Shown here piece after piece: positions 13,752 through 20,809 of a DNA stretch of 21,978 nucleotides. Within the stretch, counting starts at the first letter, position 1. Every line of letters starts with the position of its first letter. The stretch is from Pseudoflavonifractor sp035562355. GTDB taxonomy: Bacteria; Bacillota; Clostridia; Oscillospirales; Oscillospiraceae. Position numbers and translations under genes: made by a program. The DNA is taken from the NCBI GenBank assembly GCA_035562355.1, contig DATMXU010000025.1, forward strand, positions 1 to 21,978, given 5' to 3'. Below the pieces are notes generated by a model. That model was not told the origin of the DNA. It did no database searches and saw only the letters and a program-made list of their open reading frames with translations.

Positions 13752-13921
13752 GAAGAAGCGCGCAGGCGTGCGGAGCAGCGGGCTAAGATACGCAGCGGAG
13801 CGAAATCTGGGAACGCCCTGAGGGCGTGTACGGATTTTGCGCAGTCGGAGTAGCTTAGAACGCGTCGCGCAGCCGCCGCAGCGTGACAGAAGAAGCGCGG
13901 AGGCGTGCGGAGCAGCGGGCT
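13752..13921 (+). repeat. Non-coding tract with a 33-nt direct repeat and internal hairpin
   Basis: The 338-nt gap between the ABC-F and DUF1622 genes has no supported gene. Two copies of GAAGAAGCGCGxAGGCGTGC followed by GGAGCAGCGGGCT occupy 13752-13784 and 13889-13921, identical but for one base. Between them is a hairpin ACGCCC-TGA-GGGCGT (13813-13827) within an AAATC...GATTT outer pair (13803-13837). CTAAG (13783-13787) and CTTAG (13854-13858) are also complementary. The purine-rich GCGGAG/GCAGCG wording recurs. It looks like an intergenic repetitive element of REP or MITE type; its identity is unknown. Confidence 0.6.
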
Positions 13922-13945
13922 GAGCCCCTACCCCCACGATTCTCC

Positions 13946-13974
13946 TTGTATATTTCCTGCCCATCAGGTATAAT
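13946..13974 (+). promoter_or_regulatory. Sigma-A promoter of the DUF1622-rlmA operon
   Basis: TTGTAT (13946-13951), 17-nt spacer, TATAAT (13969-13974), 35 nt before the first start codon. Confidence 0.75.
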
Positions 13975-14008
13975 GGAGGCCGCAGCATGGAAAAAGAGAG
14001 GGAGATTT

Positions 14009-14392
14009 ATGGATATGCAGGCATTGAGCGAAGGATTGAAGCTCTTTGTCGAGGAGCCGATGAAGGTCTTCGCGGAGGCTGCGATTTTGATGTTCGAGTG
14101 GATCGGCATCATCGTCATCGTGGCGGCGGGCATTGTGGGTATCGTCAGCTACCTGCGCCGGGACCCGGAGACAAGGCTCAAGCTGGCCCAGGGCCTCGCC
14201 ATGAGCCTTGAATTCAAGCTGGGCGGCGAGATTTTACGTACCGTCCTGGTGCGGGAGCTGGGGGAGATCGCCGTGGTGGGGGCCATCATCCTCCTCCGGG
14301 CCGCCCTCACCTTCCTCATCCACTGGGAGATCAAAAACGAGGAGCAGAGCATGGGCGGCGGCCCCATGCATTTGCCCAACAAGCACAAATGA
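14009..14392 (+). CDS. DUF1622 family small membrane protein
   Basis: The 127-residue protein matches the DUF1622 pattern: an N-terminal amphipathic helix, a first membrane helix IGIIVIVAAGIVGIVSYL, a polar block RRDPETRLKLAQGLAMSLEF, then KLGGEILRTVLVRELGEIAV and VVGAIILLRAALTFLIHWEI. The family is widespread and uncharacterised; the R-x5-G-x-A-x2-LEF...DILRT-like block is its hallmark. I start at ATG 14009 (behind GAGAGGGAG); an in-frame ATG at 14015 is equally possible and has better ribosome-site spacing. The upstream frame from 13883 would include the promoter and repeat and is not used. The stop overlaps the next start as ATGA, so it is coupled to the methyltransferase gene. Confidence 0.85.
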   Translation: MDMQALSEGLKLFVEEPMKVFAEAAILMFEWIGIIVIVAAGIVGIVSYLRRDPETRLKLAQGLAMSLEFKLGGEILRTVLVRELGEIAVVGAIILLRAALTFLIHWEIKNEEQSMGGGPMHLPNKHK

Positions 14393-15213
14393 AGAGTCTG
14401 CTGTGCTGCCCCCTCTGCGCCGCTCCCCTGGAGCGGACGGAGGGGGTCTACGTCTGCGGCGCCGGGCACCGGTACGACGTAGCCCGGGAGGGGTACGTCC
14501 ATCTCCTGCCGGCAAACCGCTTACACTCCAAGGCCCCGGGGGACGATAAGACCATGGCCGCCGCCCGGGCCCGCTTTCTCTCCGGCGGGCACTATGCCCA
14601 CCTGAGAGATGCCCTGACCGCCCTGGCTCTGGCGTACACGCCCGACCGCCCGACAGTACTGGACTCGGGCTGCGGCGAGGGGTACTACACCGCTGCCGTC
14701 CACGCCGCCCTGAGGGACGCGGGGAAGGCCCCCCGCACCGCCGGGGTGGATCTCTCCAAGCCCTCCCTCAAGCACGCGGCAAAGCGGGAGCGGGAGGCGG
14801 AGTTTGCCGTCGCGTCGGTCTACCATCTGCCGGTGGCCGACGGGAGCATCGATTTGCTCCTCAACTGCTTTTCCCCTCTGGCTCTGGACGAATTCCGGCG
14901 GGTGCTGCAGCCCGGCGGTGTGTTCCTCTACGTGGTACCCGGTCCCCGGCACCTGTGGGAGATGAAAGAGATTCTCTACGACCGCCCCTATAAAAACCCC
15001 GACGAGGCGGTGGCCTACGACGGCTTTGCGTACCTGGACATCCGCAGCCCGGAGCGGGCGATAACTTTGGAGGGGGCTGCCATTATGGACCTCTTCCGCA
15101 TGACCCCCTACGCCTGGAAGACCCCCAGGGCCGGTATCGAGCGCCTTACCGCGCTGAAAACCCTGACCGTACAGGCTCAGTTCCGGGTACACGCGTTTCG
15201 TAAGGCGAAATAA
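14389..15213 (+). CDS. rlmA: RlmA-family 23S rRNA (guanine-N1) methyltransferase
   Basis: This 274-residue SAM-dependent methyltransferase has the RlmA layout. An N-terminal zinc ribbon (CCPLCAAPL, then VCGAGHRYDVAREGYVHLL) is followed by the substrate-recognition stretch GDDKTMAAARARFLSGGHY and a Rossmann methyltransferase domain with motif I VLDSGCGEGYYTAAV, the acidic motif II GVDLSKPS and motif IV LLLNCFSPLALDEF. RlmA enzymes methylate G745 (Gram-negative type) or G748 (TlrB type, linked to tylosin resistance) in domain II near the peptide exit tunnel; a Firmicute would be expected to be of the G748 type, which is inference. Translation is coupled to the DUF1622 gene by the ATGA overlap. 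A bidirectional terminator follows at once. Confidence 0.9.
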   Translation: MKSLLCCPLCAAPLERTEGVYVCGAGHRYDVAREGYVHLLPANRLHSKAPGDDKTMAAARARFLSGGHYAHLRDALTALALAYTPDRPTVLDSGCGEGYYTAAVHAALRDAGKAPRTAGVDLSKPSLKHAAKREREAEFAVASVYHLPVADGSIDLLLNCFSPLALDEFRRVLQPGGVFLYVVPGPRHLWEMKEILYDRPYKNPDEAVAYDGFAYLDIRSPERAITLEGAAIMDLFRMTPYAWKTPRAGIERLTALKTLTVQAQFRVHAFRKAK

Positions 15214-15218
15214 TAATC

Positions 15219-15256
15219 AAAGAGCTCCACCAGCCCGCTGGCTGGTGGAGCTCTTT
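15219..15256. terminator. Bidirectional terminator between rlmA and the glycosylation operon
   Basis: AAAGAGCTCCACCAGCC (15219-15235) pairs perfectly over 17 bp with GGCTGGTGGAGCTCTTT (15240-15256), loop CGCT. A and T ends suit both convergent transcripts. Confidence 0.9.
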
Positions 15257-15281
15257 ATGCCATAGCGCGTCCCCCGGGAGG

Positions 15282-15731
15282 TCATTTGAAGACCCAGAAT
15301 TTGTTCATCAGGTAGTTATAGAGGATCATGCAGAAGGTGGCGGGGAGCTTGGCGATCTTGTCGGGCACGCGGAAGAGGGTAGCCACGGCACGGATCAGGA
15401 AGAGAGATACCAGATAGTACCCCAGGTTGGTGACGATAAAGCGCACGGCCTCCTGCCTTGTGACCCGGTTCTTCTTCTCAAAGGTCCAGCGCTTGTTCCA
15501 GAGAAAGCTGTTGAGGGAGGCCGTCACGAAGGAGATTGCCTGGGCCACGGCGGTGAGCCAGAGAGGCAGGTCGGAGGCGTTGGAGTCGTACCCCGCGGCG
15601 GCGCAGAGGGCGCGGAGGGCGACGGCGAAGACCGCCACGTCCACCAGGGTATTGAGCACGCCGATCATGCCAAACTTGATGAATTTGCGGATATCGAACG
15701 CTTTGATGACGCGTTTGAGCGTTTCTTTCAT
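15282..15731 (-). CDS. GtrA/GtcA family membrane protein (putative polyprenyl-phosphate-sugar flippase)
   Basis: The 149-residue protein has four membrane helices in the GtrA arrangement. Family marks are FIKFGMIGVLNTLVDVAVFA (about 18-37), LWLTAVAQAISFVTASLNSF then LWNKRWTF, FIVTNLGYYLVSLFLIRAVA and a C-terminal YNYLMNKFWVFK. GtrA-type proteins are thought to flip undecaprenyl-phosphate-linked monosaccharides to the outer face so that a GT-C enzyme can transfer them. It is the last gene of a three-gene operon, 10 nt after the GT-C-like gene, behind a GT2 glycosyltransferase, which is exactly the set expected for that pathway. It ends at the terminator shared with rlmA. Confidence 0.88.
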   Translation of the reverse strand: MKETLKRVIKAFDIRKFIKFGMIGVLNTLVDVAVFAVALRALCAAAGYDSNASDLPLWLTAVAQAISFVTASLNSFLWNKRWTFEKKNRVTRQEAVRFIVTNLGYYLVSLFLIRAVATLFRVPDKIAKLPATFCMILYNYLMNKFWVFK

Positions 15732-15741
15732 CTCATAACTC

Positions 15742-17256
15742 CTATGGCTCGTAGTAGCTGGCGGTTCCGCGCGCGCGATCGTAGACCAGCACGGCGGCGT
15801 ACCCGCTCAGGTCGGCCCCCTCCGCGCTGGGGATGGGTGTCGTGTAAGGGAAATCCCGGTTGCCGCTCTCGCAGGCCAAAAGGCCGGTAAAGGCCCACAC
15901 GCTCTCCGTGGCGCCATGGATGTGCTCGTGAAACTCAAAATTCTGCTCGGGGAGATAGTTCCCCTCCAGGCCCAGAACGGCCACCCTGCCGCCCAGGGGA
16001 ACGGCCCTCCCCTCGTCGAGCACAGCCCGGACGGCGGCCCCGGCGGTCTGGTCGTTGCGGTAGGTCTGACGGTAGTCGGCAAGCTCGCTTACCGCCGCCA
16101 CGCAGAAGACAAGGGCGAGAGCGGCGCACACCCCGCCGGCGACCGTCCCCCGGAAAGAGGCCCGGCGGAAGGCCAGCCCAAAGAGAGAGTCTACCATCAG
16201 GGCGAGCCCACAGAAAGAGAACACCGTGTTGCGCAGAGCGACGGCGGGCTGGGCCAGGATAAAGAAGAGGGTCACGGGCGCCAGCGCCATGAGGAACCCC
16301 ACGAGGAGGGCGGCGGGCGTCCGGGCAGTCTCAGTGGTGTGCCGCCGGGCGGCAAGGAACAGCAGGGCGCACAGCCCCAGCAGAAGGAGCACCCACAGGG
16401 GATTGGGGGCGGAGAAGATCAGCTCCGCCCCACGGCGAAAGCCCCGGACGGCGGTCTTCCATCCGCCGAGGGCGTAGGCTCCCCCGGTTTGGGCAAAGGC
16501 GCTCTCGAACACCGCATCCCACCCCGCCTGCCAGGGGAGGGTGAGCTTCATGCGGCTGCCCAGCTGCCCCGCGGCGGAGGAAAAGTAGCCTGTGAAGGCA
16601 AAATAGATGCCCACGTTCATGAAGGTAAGGAGGGCGAAGAGGTTTCGCCTCCGCTCTGTCTTAAACTCCAGGATACCCACCAACAGCACCCCTGTGACGC
16701 TGAGCACCAGCCCCTGCTCATAGAAACAGTAAGAGAGGAGCTGAGTCACAAGGTAGAGGGCAAGCACGGACCGTCTCCCCTCCTGACACCACCGCTGGAA
16801 GAGACGCATGGCCAGGGCGGTGAGGAAGAGGCTGGGGAGAATCCGGCTGGAGGCCGATACCCAGTAGGCCCCCTCCATGCCCAGGGGGAGAAGGGCGTAG
16901 ACCGTCAGGAAGACATACCCGGTGCCGAAATACTTCCGCCACACCTCCCGGAAGAGGACGGCGCTCCCCGCGTACAGGGCGGAGAGAAACGCCACCACCA
17001 GCATCATCTGCCCCCAGAACCGGCTCCACACAAAGTAGTCCCCCACCGAGGCCAGCGGCCGGGAGGAGAGGAGGCCCATATCCAGAATAACCTGCTTGGC
17101 CGTATAGTAGGCCGACTGGTTGTGCATCTGGATATAGTCGTCCAGCTGGGGAAAGTACTGGAGGCCGAAGTAGCAGTACCGCAAAAATATCAGCGCGAAC
17201 AGGAGCAGGAAGACAAAAAGTCCCCGCTCCCTTCGGGGGTTCTCCTTTTTCCTCAT
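15742..17256 (-). CDS. Polytopic GT-C-like glycosyltransferase of the glycosylation operon
   Basis: This 504-residue membrane protein has about ten to eleven helices and an extracellular C-terminal tail of about 100 residues. The first outer loop contains FPQLDDYIQMHNQSAY; an acidic DD pair at this place is the catalytic mark of GT-C enzymes that use lipid-phosphate sugars. Further features are EGAYWVSASSRILPSLFLTA (large loop then helices) and a non-membrane end with LGLEGNYLPEQNFEFHEHIH. I do not recognise a named subfamily; YfhO-like or O-antigen Gtr-like function is inferred from gene context. Its start overlaps the GT2 stop by 4 nt (ATGA), and GtrA follows after 10 nt. Acceptor (teichoic acid, other wall polymer or protein) is unknown. 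Confidence 0.75.
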   Translation of the reverse strand: MRKKENPRRERGLFVFLLLFALIFLRYCYFGLQYFPQLDDYIQMHNQSAYYTAKQVILDMGLLSSRPLASVGDYFVWSRFWGQMMLVVAFLSALYAGSAVLFREVWRKYFGTGYVFLTVYALLPLGMEGAYWVSASSRILPSLFLTALAMRLFQRWCQEGRRSVLALYLVTQLLSYCFYEQGLVLSVTGVLLVGILEFKTERRRNLFALLTFMNVGIYFAFTGYFSSAAGQLGSRMKLTLPWQAGWDAVFESAFAQTGGAYALGGWKTAVRGFRRGAELIFSAPNPLWVLLLLGLCALLFLAARRHTTETARTPAALLVGFLMALAPVTLFFILAQPAVALRNTVFSFCGLALMVDSLFGLAFRRASFRGTVAGGVCAALALVFCVAAVSELADYRQTYRNDQTAGAAVRAVLDEGRAVPLGGRVAVLGLEGNYLPEQNFEFHEHIHGATESVWAFTGLLACESGNRDFPYTTPIPSAEGADLSGYAAVLVYDRARGTASYYEP

Positions 17257-17954
17257 GAGCGATTCACCTGGCCCCGGATGTGCAGCAAATCCCGGAACAT
17301 CCGGGCGCTGTCCCGCAGGAGGTTCACCTTGGAGTCCCGGTGGTTCACGATGGACACAGCCTCCTGCTCGATGGACATGCCGGCCTTCCTGGCCCGGAGG
17401 AGGACCTCGAAATCAAAGGCAAAGCCGTCGGTGACGCAGCGGGAAAACAGGCTGCGAGCCGCGGCGTGGGTATATCCCTTGATGCCGCACTGGGTGTCGT
17501 AAGGAAGTCCGGACAGGATCCGGACCAAAAAACCAAAGCATTTGGAGGTGAGGAGGCGCAGGGGCGGATAGTCCTTGTACCCCTCCGGGTTCAGGCGGCG
17601 GGAGCCGATGACCAGGTCGCACCCGGTCTCCTCCAACTTTGCAAGCATAGGGGCAATATTGTCCAGTCCGTAGGCCAGGTCCGCGTCGGTACAGAAGACA
17701 TAGTCCCCCCGCGCCGACAGCATCCCCACCCTGACCGCGCAGCCCTTGCCCCGGTTGGGGGAGTACCCCTCCAGCCGCAGGTGTTCATTCTCCAGAGGGC
17801 GGAGGAGGTCGGCCATGCCGTCGGTGCTGCCGTCGTCCACCACGATGAGCTCGTAGTTCGGATCGATGGCCGCCAGACGGGCGGAGACGGTCTTCACGGT
17901 GTCCTCAATGAGGACCCTCTCGTTATAGGCGGGGATGACCAGGGATAGCTTCAT
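17253..17954 (-). CDS. GT2 glycosyltransferase, ALG5/DPM1-like polyprenyl-phosphate sugar synthase
   Basis: The 233-residue family-2 glycosyltransferase probably makes polyprenyl-phosphate-glucose or a related donor on the cytosolic face. It shows LSLVIPAYNERVLIEDTV, LIVVDDGSTDG (nucleotide-binding Asp), RGKGCAVRVGMLSARGDYV, the DxD metal motif in CTDADLAYG, and DTQCGIKGYTHAAAR with DGFAFDFEVLLRARK, the block typical of ALG5/DPM1-type enzymes. Unlike CsbB and GtrB it has no C-terminal membrane helices, so it should be peripheral. It is the first gene of the operon and has a strong promoter at 17999-18027; the ribosome site is GAGAGGT before ATG 17954. Confidence 0.9.
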   Translation of the reverse strand: MKLSLVIPAYNERVLIEDTVKTVSARLAAIDPNYELIVVDDGSTDGMADLLRPLENEHLRLEGYSPNRGKGCAVRVGMLSARGDYVFCTDADLAYGLDNIAPMLAKLEETGCDLVIGSRRLNPEGYKDYPPLRLLTSKCFGFLVRILSGLPYDTQCGIKGYTHAAARSLFSRCVTDGFAFDFEVLLRARKAGMSIEQEAVSIVNHRDSKVNLLRDSARMFRDLLHIRGQVNRS

Positions 17955-17998
17955 GGAAATACCTCTCTAATTTCGCTTCCTTGTATGCATAGGTATAT

Positions 17999-18027
17999 AT
18001 CATATGCTTCCGGGGGGAGAATGTCAA
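17999..18027 (-). promoter_or_regulatory. Sigma-A promoter of the glycosylation operon
   Basis: On the minus strand: consensus TTGACA (18027-18022), 17-nt spacer, TATGAT (18004-17999). It is back to back with the helicase promoter; the two -35 boxes are 6 nt apart. Confidence 0.8.
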
Positions 18028-18033
18028 TATTCG

Positions 18034-18062
18034 TTGCATAGATGCCCTTTCTGTGGTATACT
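18034..18062 (+). promoter_or_regulatory. Sigma-A promoter of the DEAD-box helicase gene
   Basis: TTGCAT (18034-18039), 17-nt spacer ending in TGTGG, TATACT (18057-18062). The leader to ATG 18097 is about 28 nt. Confidence 0.8.
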
Positions 18063-18096
18063 AAGGATGAAAAACTGTGATAAAAGGACGTTACTT

Positions 18097-19296
18097 ATGG
18101 AAATCAACGGCCAGCAGGTCAATGAGATTGCAAAATTTTCCGATATGGGCCTCTCCCCCGAGGTCATGCGTGCAGTCAACGAAAAGAATTATATCCAGAC
18201 CACCCCCATTCAGACGGGAGCCATCCCCTATTTTATGGACTGGAAGGACGTCATAGCCAAGGCCCCCACCGGCACGGGGAAGACGTTCGCCTTCGGCATC
18301 CCCATGATAGAACATATCGAAAGCGCCGTCAGCGACGTGCAGGCCCTTGTGCTGGCCCCCACCCGGGAGCTGGCCATCCAGATTCAGGAGGAGCTGCGGG
18401 ACCTGTGCGCCTATAAAGAAGGGGTGCGCACCGTCTGTCTCTACGGCGGCGCGCCGATCGACAAGCAGATTACCGCCCTGAAAAAATGCCCCCAGATTGT
18501 GGTGGCCACCCCCGGCCGCCTGATGGACCATATGAAACGCCGCACCGTGCGCCTCGACAAGGTGCTCACCGTGGTGCTGGACGAGGCCGACCGGATGCTG
18601 GACATGGGCTTTGTCCGGGATGTGACCCACATCCTCGACAGCATCAAGGGCAGGAGGAACCTGGGGCTCTTCTCAGCCACCATCTCCCGCGAGGTGCTGG
18701 ATATCTCCTGGGTCTACCAGCGGGATCCCATCGAGATCACCGTCCAGGCCGACGAGAACAACCGGCCCGACATCCAGCAGTACCGCATCGACCTCGACGA
18801 CCGGGGCCAGAAACTGGATGTGATGGTGGCCCTGCTGGAGCATGGGGAGTATGAGCGCGCCATCGCCTTCTGCAATACCAAGAATATGACCGACCGCCTC
18901 TCGGGCCTCTTGAAGATGCGGGGCGTCTCGGCCGAGGCCATCCATGGCGATATCCAGCAGCGCATTCGGGAAAAGACCCTGACCGACTTCCGGGAGGGCA
19001 GGCTCCGGGTCCTGGTCGCCACCGACGTGGCCGCCCGCGGCCTCGACATCGATGATGTGGACGTGGTCTTCAACTACGACGTGCCCGATGAGATCGAGTA
19101 CTATATCCACCGCATTGGCCGCACCGGCCGGGCCAAGCGCCACGGCGTGGCCTACTCCCTGGTCGCCAACATCACCGAGGGAATGCGCATGGAGGACATC
19201 GCCAAGAACACCAAAAGCGACGTCTATCTCCTCAAGTACGACCGCACCGGCACCCTCCTCCCCGCCGGGGATAACGTGCCCGAGCCGAGAAAATAA
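18097..19296 (+). CDS. DEAD-box ATP-dependent RNA helicase
   Basis: The 399-residue protein is a bare two-RecA-domain DEAD-box helicase. Motifs in order are the Q-motif FSDMGLSPEVMRAV...TTPIQ, motif I APTGTGKT (56-63), Ia APTRELAIQ, Ib TPGRLMDH, II VLDEADRMLD, III FSATIS, IV IAFCNTK, V ATDVAARGLDID and VI HRIGRTGRAK. There is no C-terminal RGG, RRM or basic extension of the kind found in DbpA, CshA or DeaD, so it is a minimal helicase; the role is RNA remodelling, perhaps ribosome assembly or cold adaptation. I chose ATG 18097 behind AAAAGGA; the frame is open from 18004, but this would overlap both promoters. It is transcribed alone and ends at a terminator. Confidence 0.95.
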   Translation: MEINGQQVNEIAKFSDMGLSPEVMRAVNEKNYIQTTPIQTGAIPYFMDWKDVIAKAPTGTGKTFAFGIPMIEHIESAVSDVQALVLAPTRELAIQIQEELRDLCAYKEGVRTVCLYGGAPIDKQITALKKCPQIVVATPGRLMDHMKRRTVRLDKVLTVVLDEADRMLDMGFVRDVTHILDSIKGRRNLGLFSATISREVLDISWVYQRDPIEITVQADENNRPDIQQYRIDLDDRGQKLDVMVALLEHGEYERAIAFCNTKNMTDRLSGLLKMRGVSAEAIHGDIQQRIREKTLTDFREGRLRVLVATDVAARGLDIDDVDVVFNYDVPDEIEYYIHRIGRTGRAKRHGVAYSLVANITEGMRMEDIAKNTKSDVYLLKYDRTGTLLPAGDNVPEPRK

Positions 19297-19304
19297 TTGC
19301 AGGC

Positions 19305-19333
19305 AGCCGGACGAATGGATTTTTCGTCCGGCT
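19305..19333 (+). terminator. Terminator of the helicase gene
   Basis: AGCCGGACGAA (19305-19315) pairs with TTCGTCCGGCT (19323-19333) with a 7-nt loop and a TTTG tail. Confidence 0.85.
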
Positions 19334-19377
19334 TTTGTAAATCTTCATACTTTTTTGATTTTTTTAGTGGAAGGATG

Positions 19378-19386
19378 TGCTATACT
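19378..19386 (+). promoter_or_regulatory. Extended -10 promoter of the AI-2E permease gene
   Basis: TGC followed by TATACT (19381-19386). The best -35, TTGATT (19355-19360), is 20 nt away, so the extended -10 probably carries recognition. Confidence 0.55.
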
Positions 19387-19424
19387 TAAGGTTAGTACGA
19401 TATGGCAAAAAGGGGCGGTGGGTT

Positions 19425-20609
19425 TTGAAACTGCATGAGCTAACCTGGAGGGAACGGGGCAGGCTGTGGCTGCGGCTGGGGATCCGTCTGGCGCTGGTGG
19501 CACTGGTCGTCTTTCTGCTGGCGCGGGTCATGCCTCCGATCTTCTCTCTCTTCATGCCCTTTGTGCTGGCCCTGGTCATGGCGTGGATCTTAAACCCCAT
19601 CATCCGCGCGATCCAGCGGCGCGTCGGCCTCTCCCGCAAGCTCCTGTCCCTGCTGCTGCTCCTTCTGCTCCTTGCGGTGGCGGGGGGCGCGCTGACCGCT
19701 CTCGTCTACAGCATCGTAGCCGAGGTGGCCTCTCTGCTCTCCAACTGGCCCGTCATCTGGCAGGGCACCTTCCAGCCCGCCATCTTTGAGGCCGAGAGGT
19801 TTTTCTCCGACCTCTTCGAGGCCCTGCCCGACCAGGTGGGTACGGCGGCCAACCACGCGCTGTACCAGCTGGTGGACTGGCTCAACTCAGCCCTTCCCGC
19901 CCTGGCGACCCGTATGGGCGGCGCGGCCGGATCCTTTGCCGTGAGTATCCCCGCGTTCGTGGTGTCCGCCGTCATCTTCATCATGGCCTCCTTTTTTATC
20001 ACCTCAGACTATCCCCGCCTGCGCTTTCTCCTGCTGGACAAGCTGTCGGGCAGCGTCCGCAGCCTCCTCAGCGACGTAAAGGATACGGCGGTGGCCGCTT
20101 TTGGCGGCTACGTGAAGGCCCAGCTCATCCTGTCCGCGGGGGTTTTCGTCATTTTGCTCCTGGGCTTTGGGCTCATCGGGCAGCCCTATGTGGTACTGCT
20201 GGCCTTCTTCTTCGCAGTGCTGGACTTCGTACCCCTCATCGGCTCGGGCACCGTCATGATCCCTTGGGCGGCGGTCGACCTGCTCACCGGCGAGTACCGC
20301 CACGCGGCGGAGCTGCTGGTCATCTGGGGTATTATTGCCCTCTTCCGCCGTATAGCGGAGCCCAAGATCGTGGGCGACCAGACCGGTCTCTCCCCTATCC
20401 TGTCTCTGGCGAGCATCTACGTGGGGATGCAGGTGGCCGGGGTGGGAGGCATGATCCTGGGCCCCGTGCTGTGCCTCATCATCCTCAATATCTACCGGCT
20501 GGGCATCTTTGAAGGCTCCATTTCCGACCTCCGCCTTGCTGCCACCGACCTATCCGCCCTCCTCCAAAACCGGCCGGGGGCCGGGGATGAAAAAACAGAA
20601 GAAGAGTAA
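19425..20609 (+). CDS. AI-2E/YtvI-type permease family membrane protein
   Basis: The 394-residue protein has seven to eight membrane helices with the large soluble region between the first and second helix pairs that marks the AI-2E transporter family (PerM/YdiK/TqsA/YtvI). Typical blocks are FSLFMPFVLALVMAWILNPI near the N-terminus, GGYVKAQLILSAGVFVILLL, FAVLDFVPLIGSGTVMIPWA, RRIAEPKIVGDQTGLSPILSL and GVGGMILGPVLCLIILNIYR. Members include Na+(Li+)/H+ antiporters, AI-2 exporters and the sporulation protein YtvI; substrate cannot be assigned. I start at TTG 19425, 9 nt after AAGGGG. A longer frame from GTG 19377 would overlap the -10 box. The gene is monocistronic, with a terminator at 20615-20647. 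Confidence 0.85.
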   Translation: MKLHELTWRERGRLWLRLGIRLALVALVVFLLARVMPPIFSLFMPFVLALVMAWILNPIIRAIQRRVGLSRKLLSLLLLLLLLAVAGGALTALVYSIVAEVASLLSNWPVIWQGTFQPAIFEAERFFSDLFEALPDQVGTAANHALYQLVDWLNSALPALATRMGGAAGSFAVSIPAFVVSAVIFIMASFFITSDYPRLRFLLLDKLSGSVRSLLSDVKDTAVAAFGGYVKAQLILSAGVFVILLLGFGLIGQPYVVLLAFFFAVLDFVPLIGSGTVMIPWAAVDLLTGEYRHAAELLVIWGIIALFRRIAEPKIVGDQTGLSPILSLASIYVGMQVAGVGGMILGPVLCLIILNIYRLGIFEGSISDLRLAATDLSALLQNRPGAGDEKTEEE

Positions 20610-20614
20610 ACGAA

Positions 20615-20647
20615 ATGCCATGGGTCCCGCCGGGACCTGTGGCGTTT
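20615..20647 (+). terminator. Terminator of the AI-2E permease gene
   Basis: ATGCCATGGGTCCC (20615-20628) pairs with GGGACCTGTGGCGT (20632-20645) through Watson-Crick and three G-U pairs, loop GCC, followed by TTTT. Confidence 0.8.
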
Positions 20648-20698
20648 TCCTGTTTAAGGCCGGCCGCCGTCATCTTTCCATATGAAAGTTCAAAAATC

Positions 20699-20742
20699 TT
20701 CTTAATTTTCTTCATGCTTTGGTCATAAATCTCGGTTATGAT
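20699..20742 (+). promoter_or_regulatory. Promoter region of the HtrA-like protease gene
   Basis: TATGAT (20737-20742) is a likely -10, but no good -35 is present. Two TTCTT motifs 9 bp apart (TTCTTAA 20699-20705 and TTCTTCA 20708-20714) lie just upstream, as for a response-regulator-activated promoter. The regulator is unknown. Confidence 0.35.
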
Positions 20743-20809
20743 AGTCTCATCAACTGGGGGAGAACCCCAATCTACACACCACCCGTTTTGAAATGAAGGA
20801 GCGGTTTTT

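Noticed and set aside
13883..14008. Upstream extension of the DUF1622 gene from 13883
   Set aside because: It would include the promoter at 13946-13974 and the second repeat copy, and it lacks family similarity.
15916..17502. 528-codon plus-strand frame across the glycosylation operon
   Set aside because: It is antisense, low in hydrophobic order, crosses two real genes and has no ribosome site.
19377..19424. Longer start (GTG 19377) for the AI-2E gene
   Set aside because: It overlaps the TATACT -10 box and has no ribosome site; TTG 19425 follows AAGGGG.
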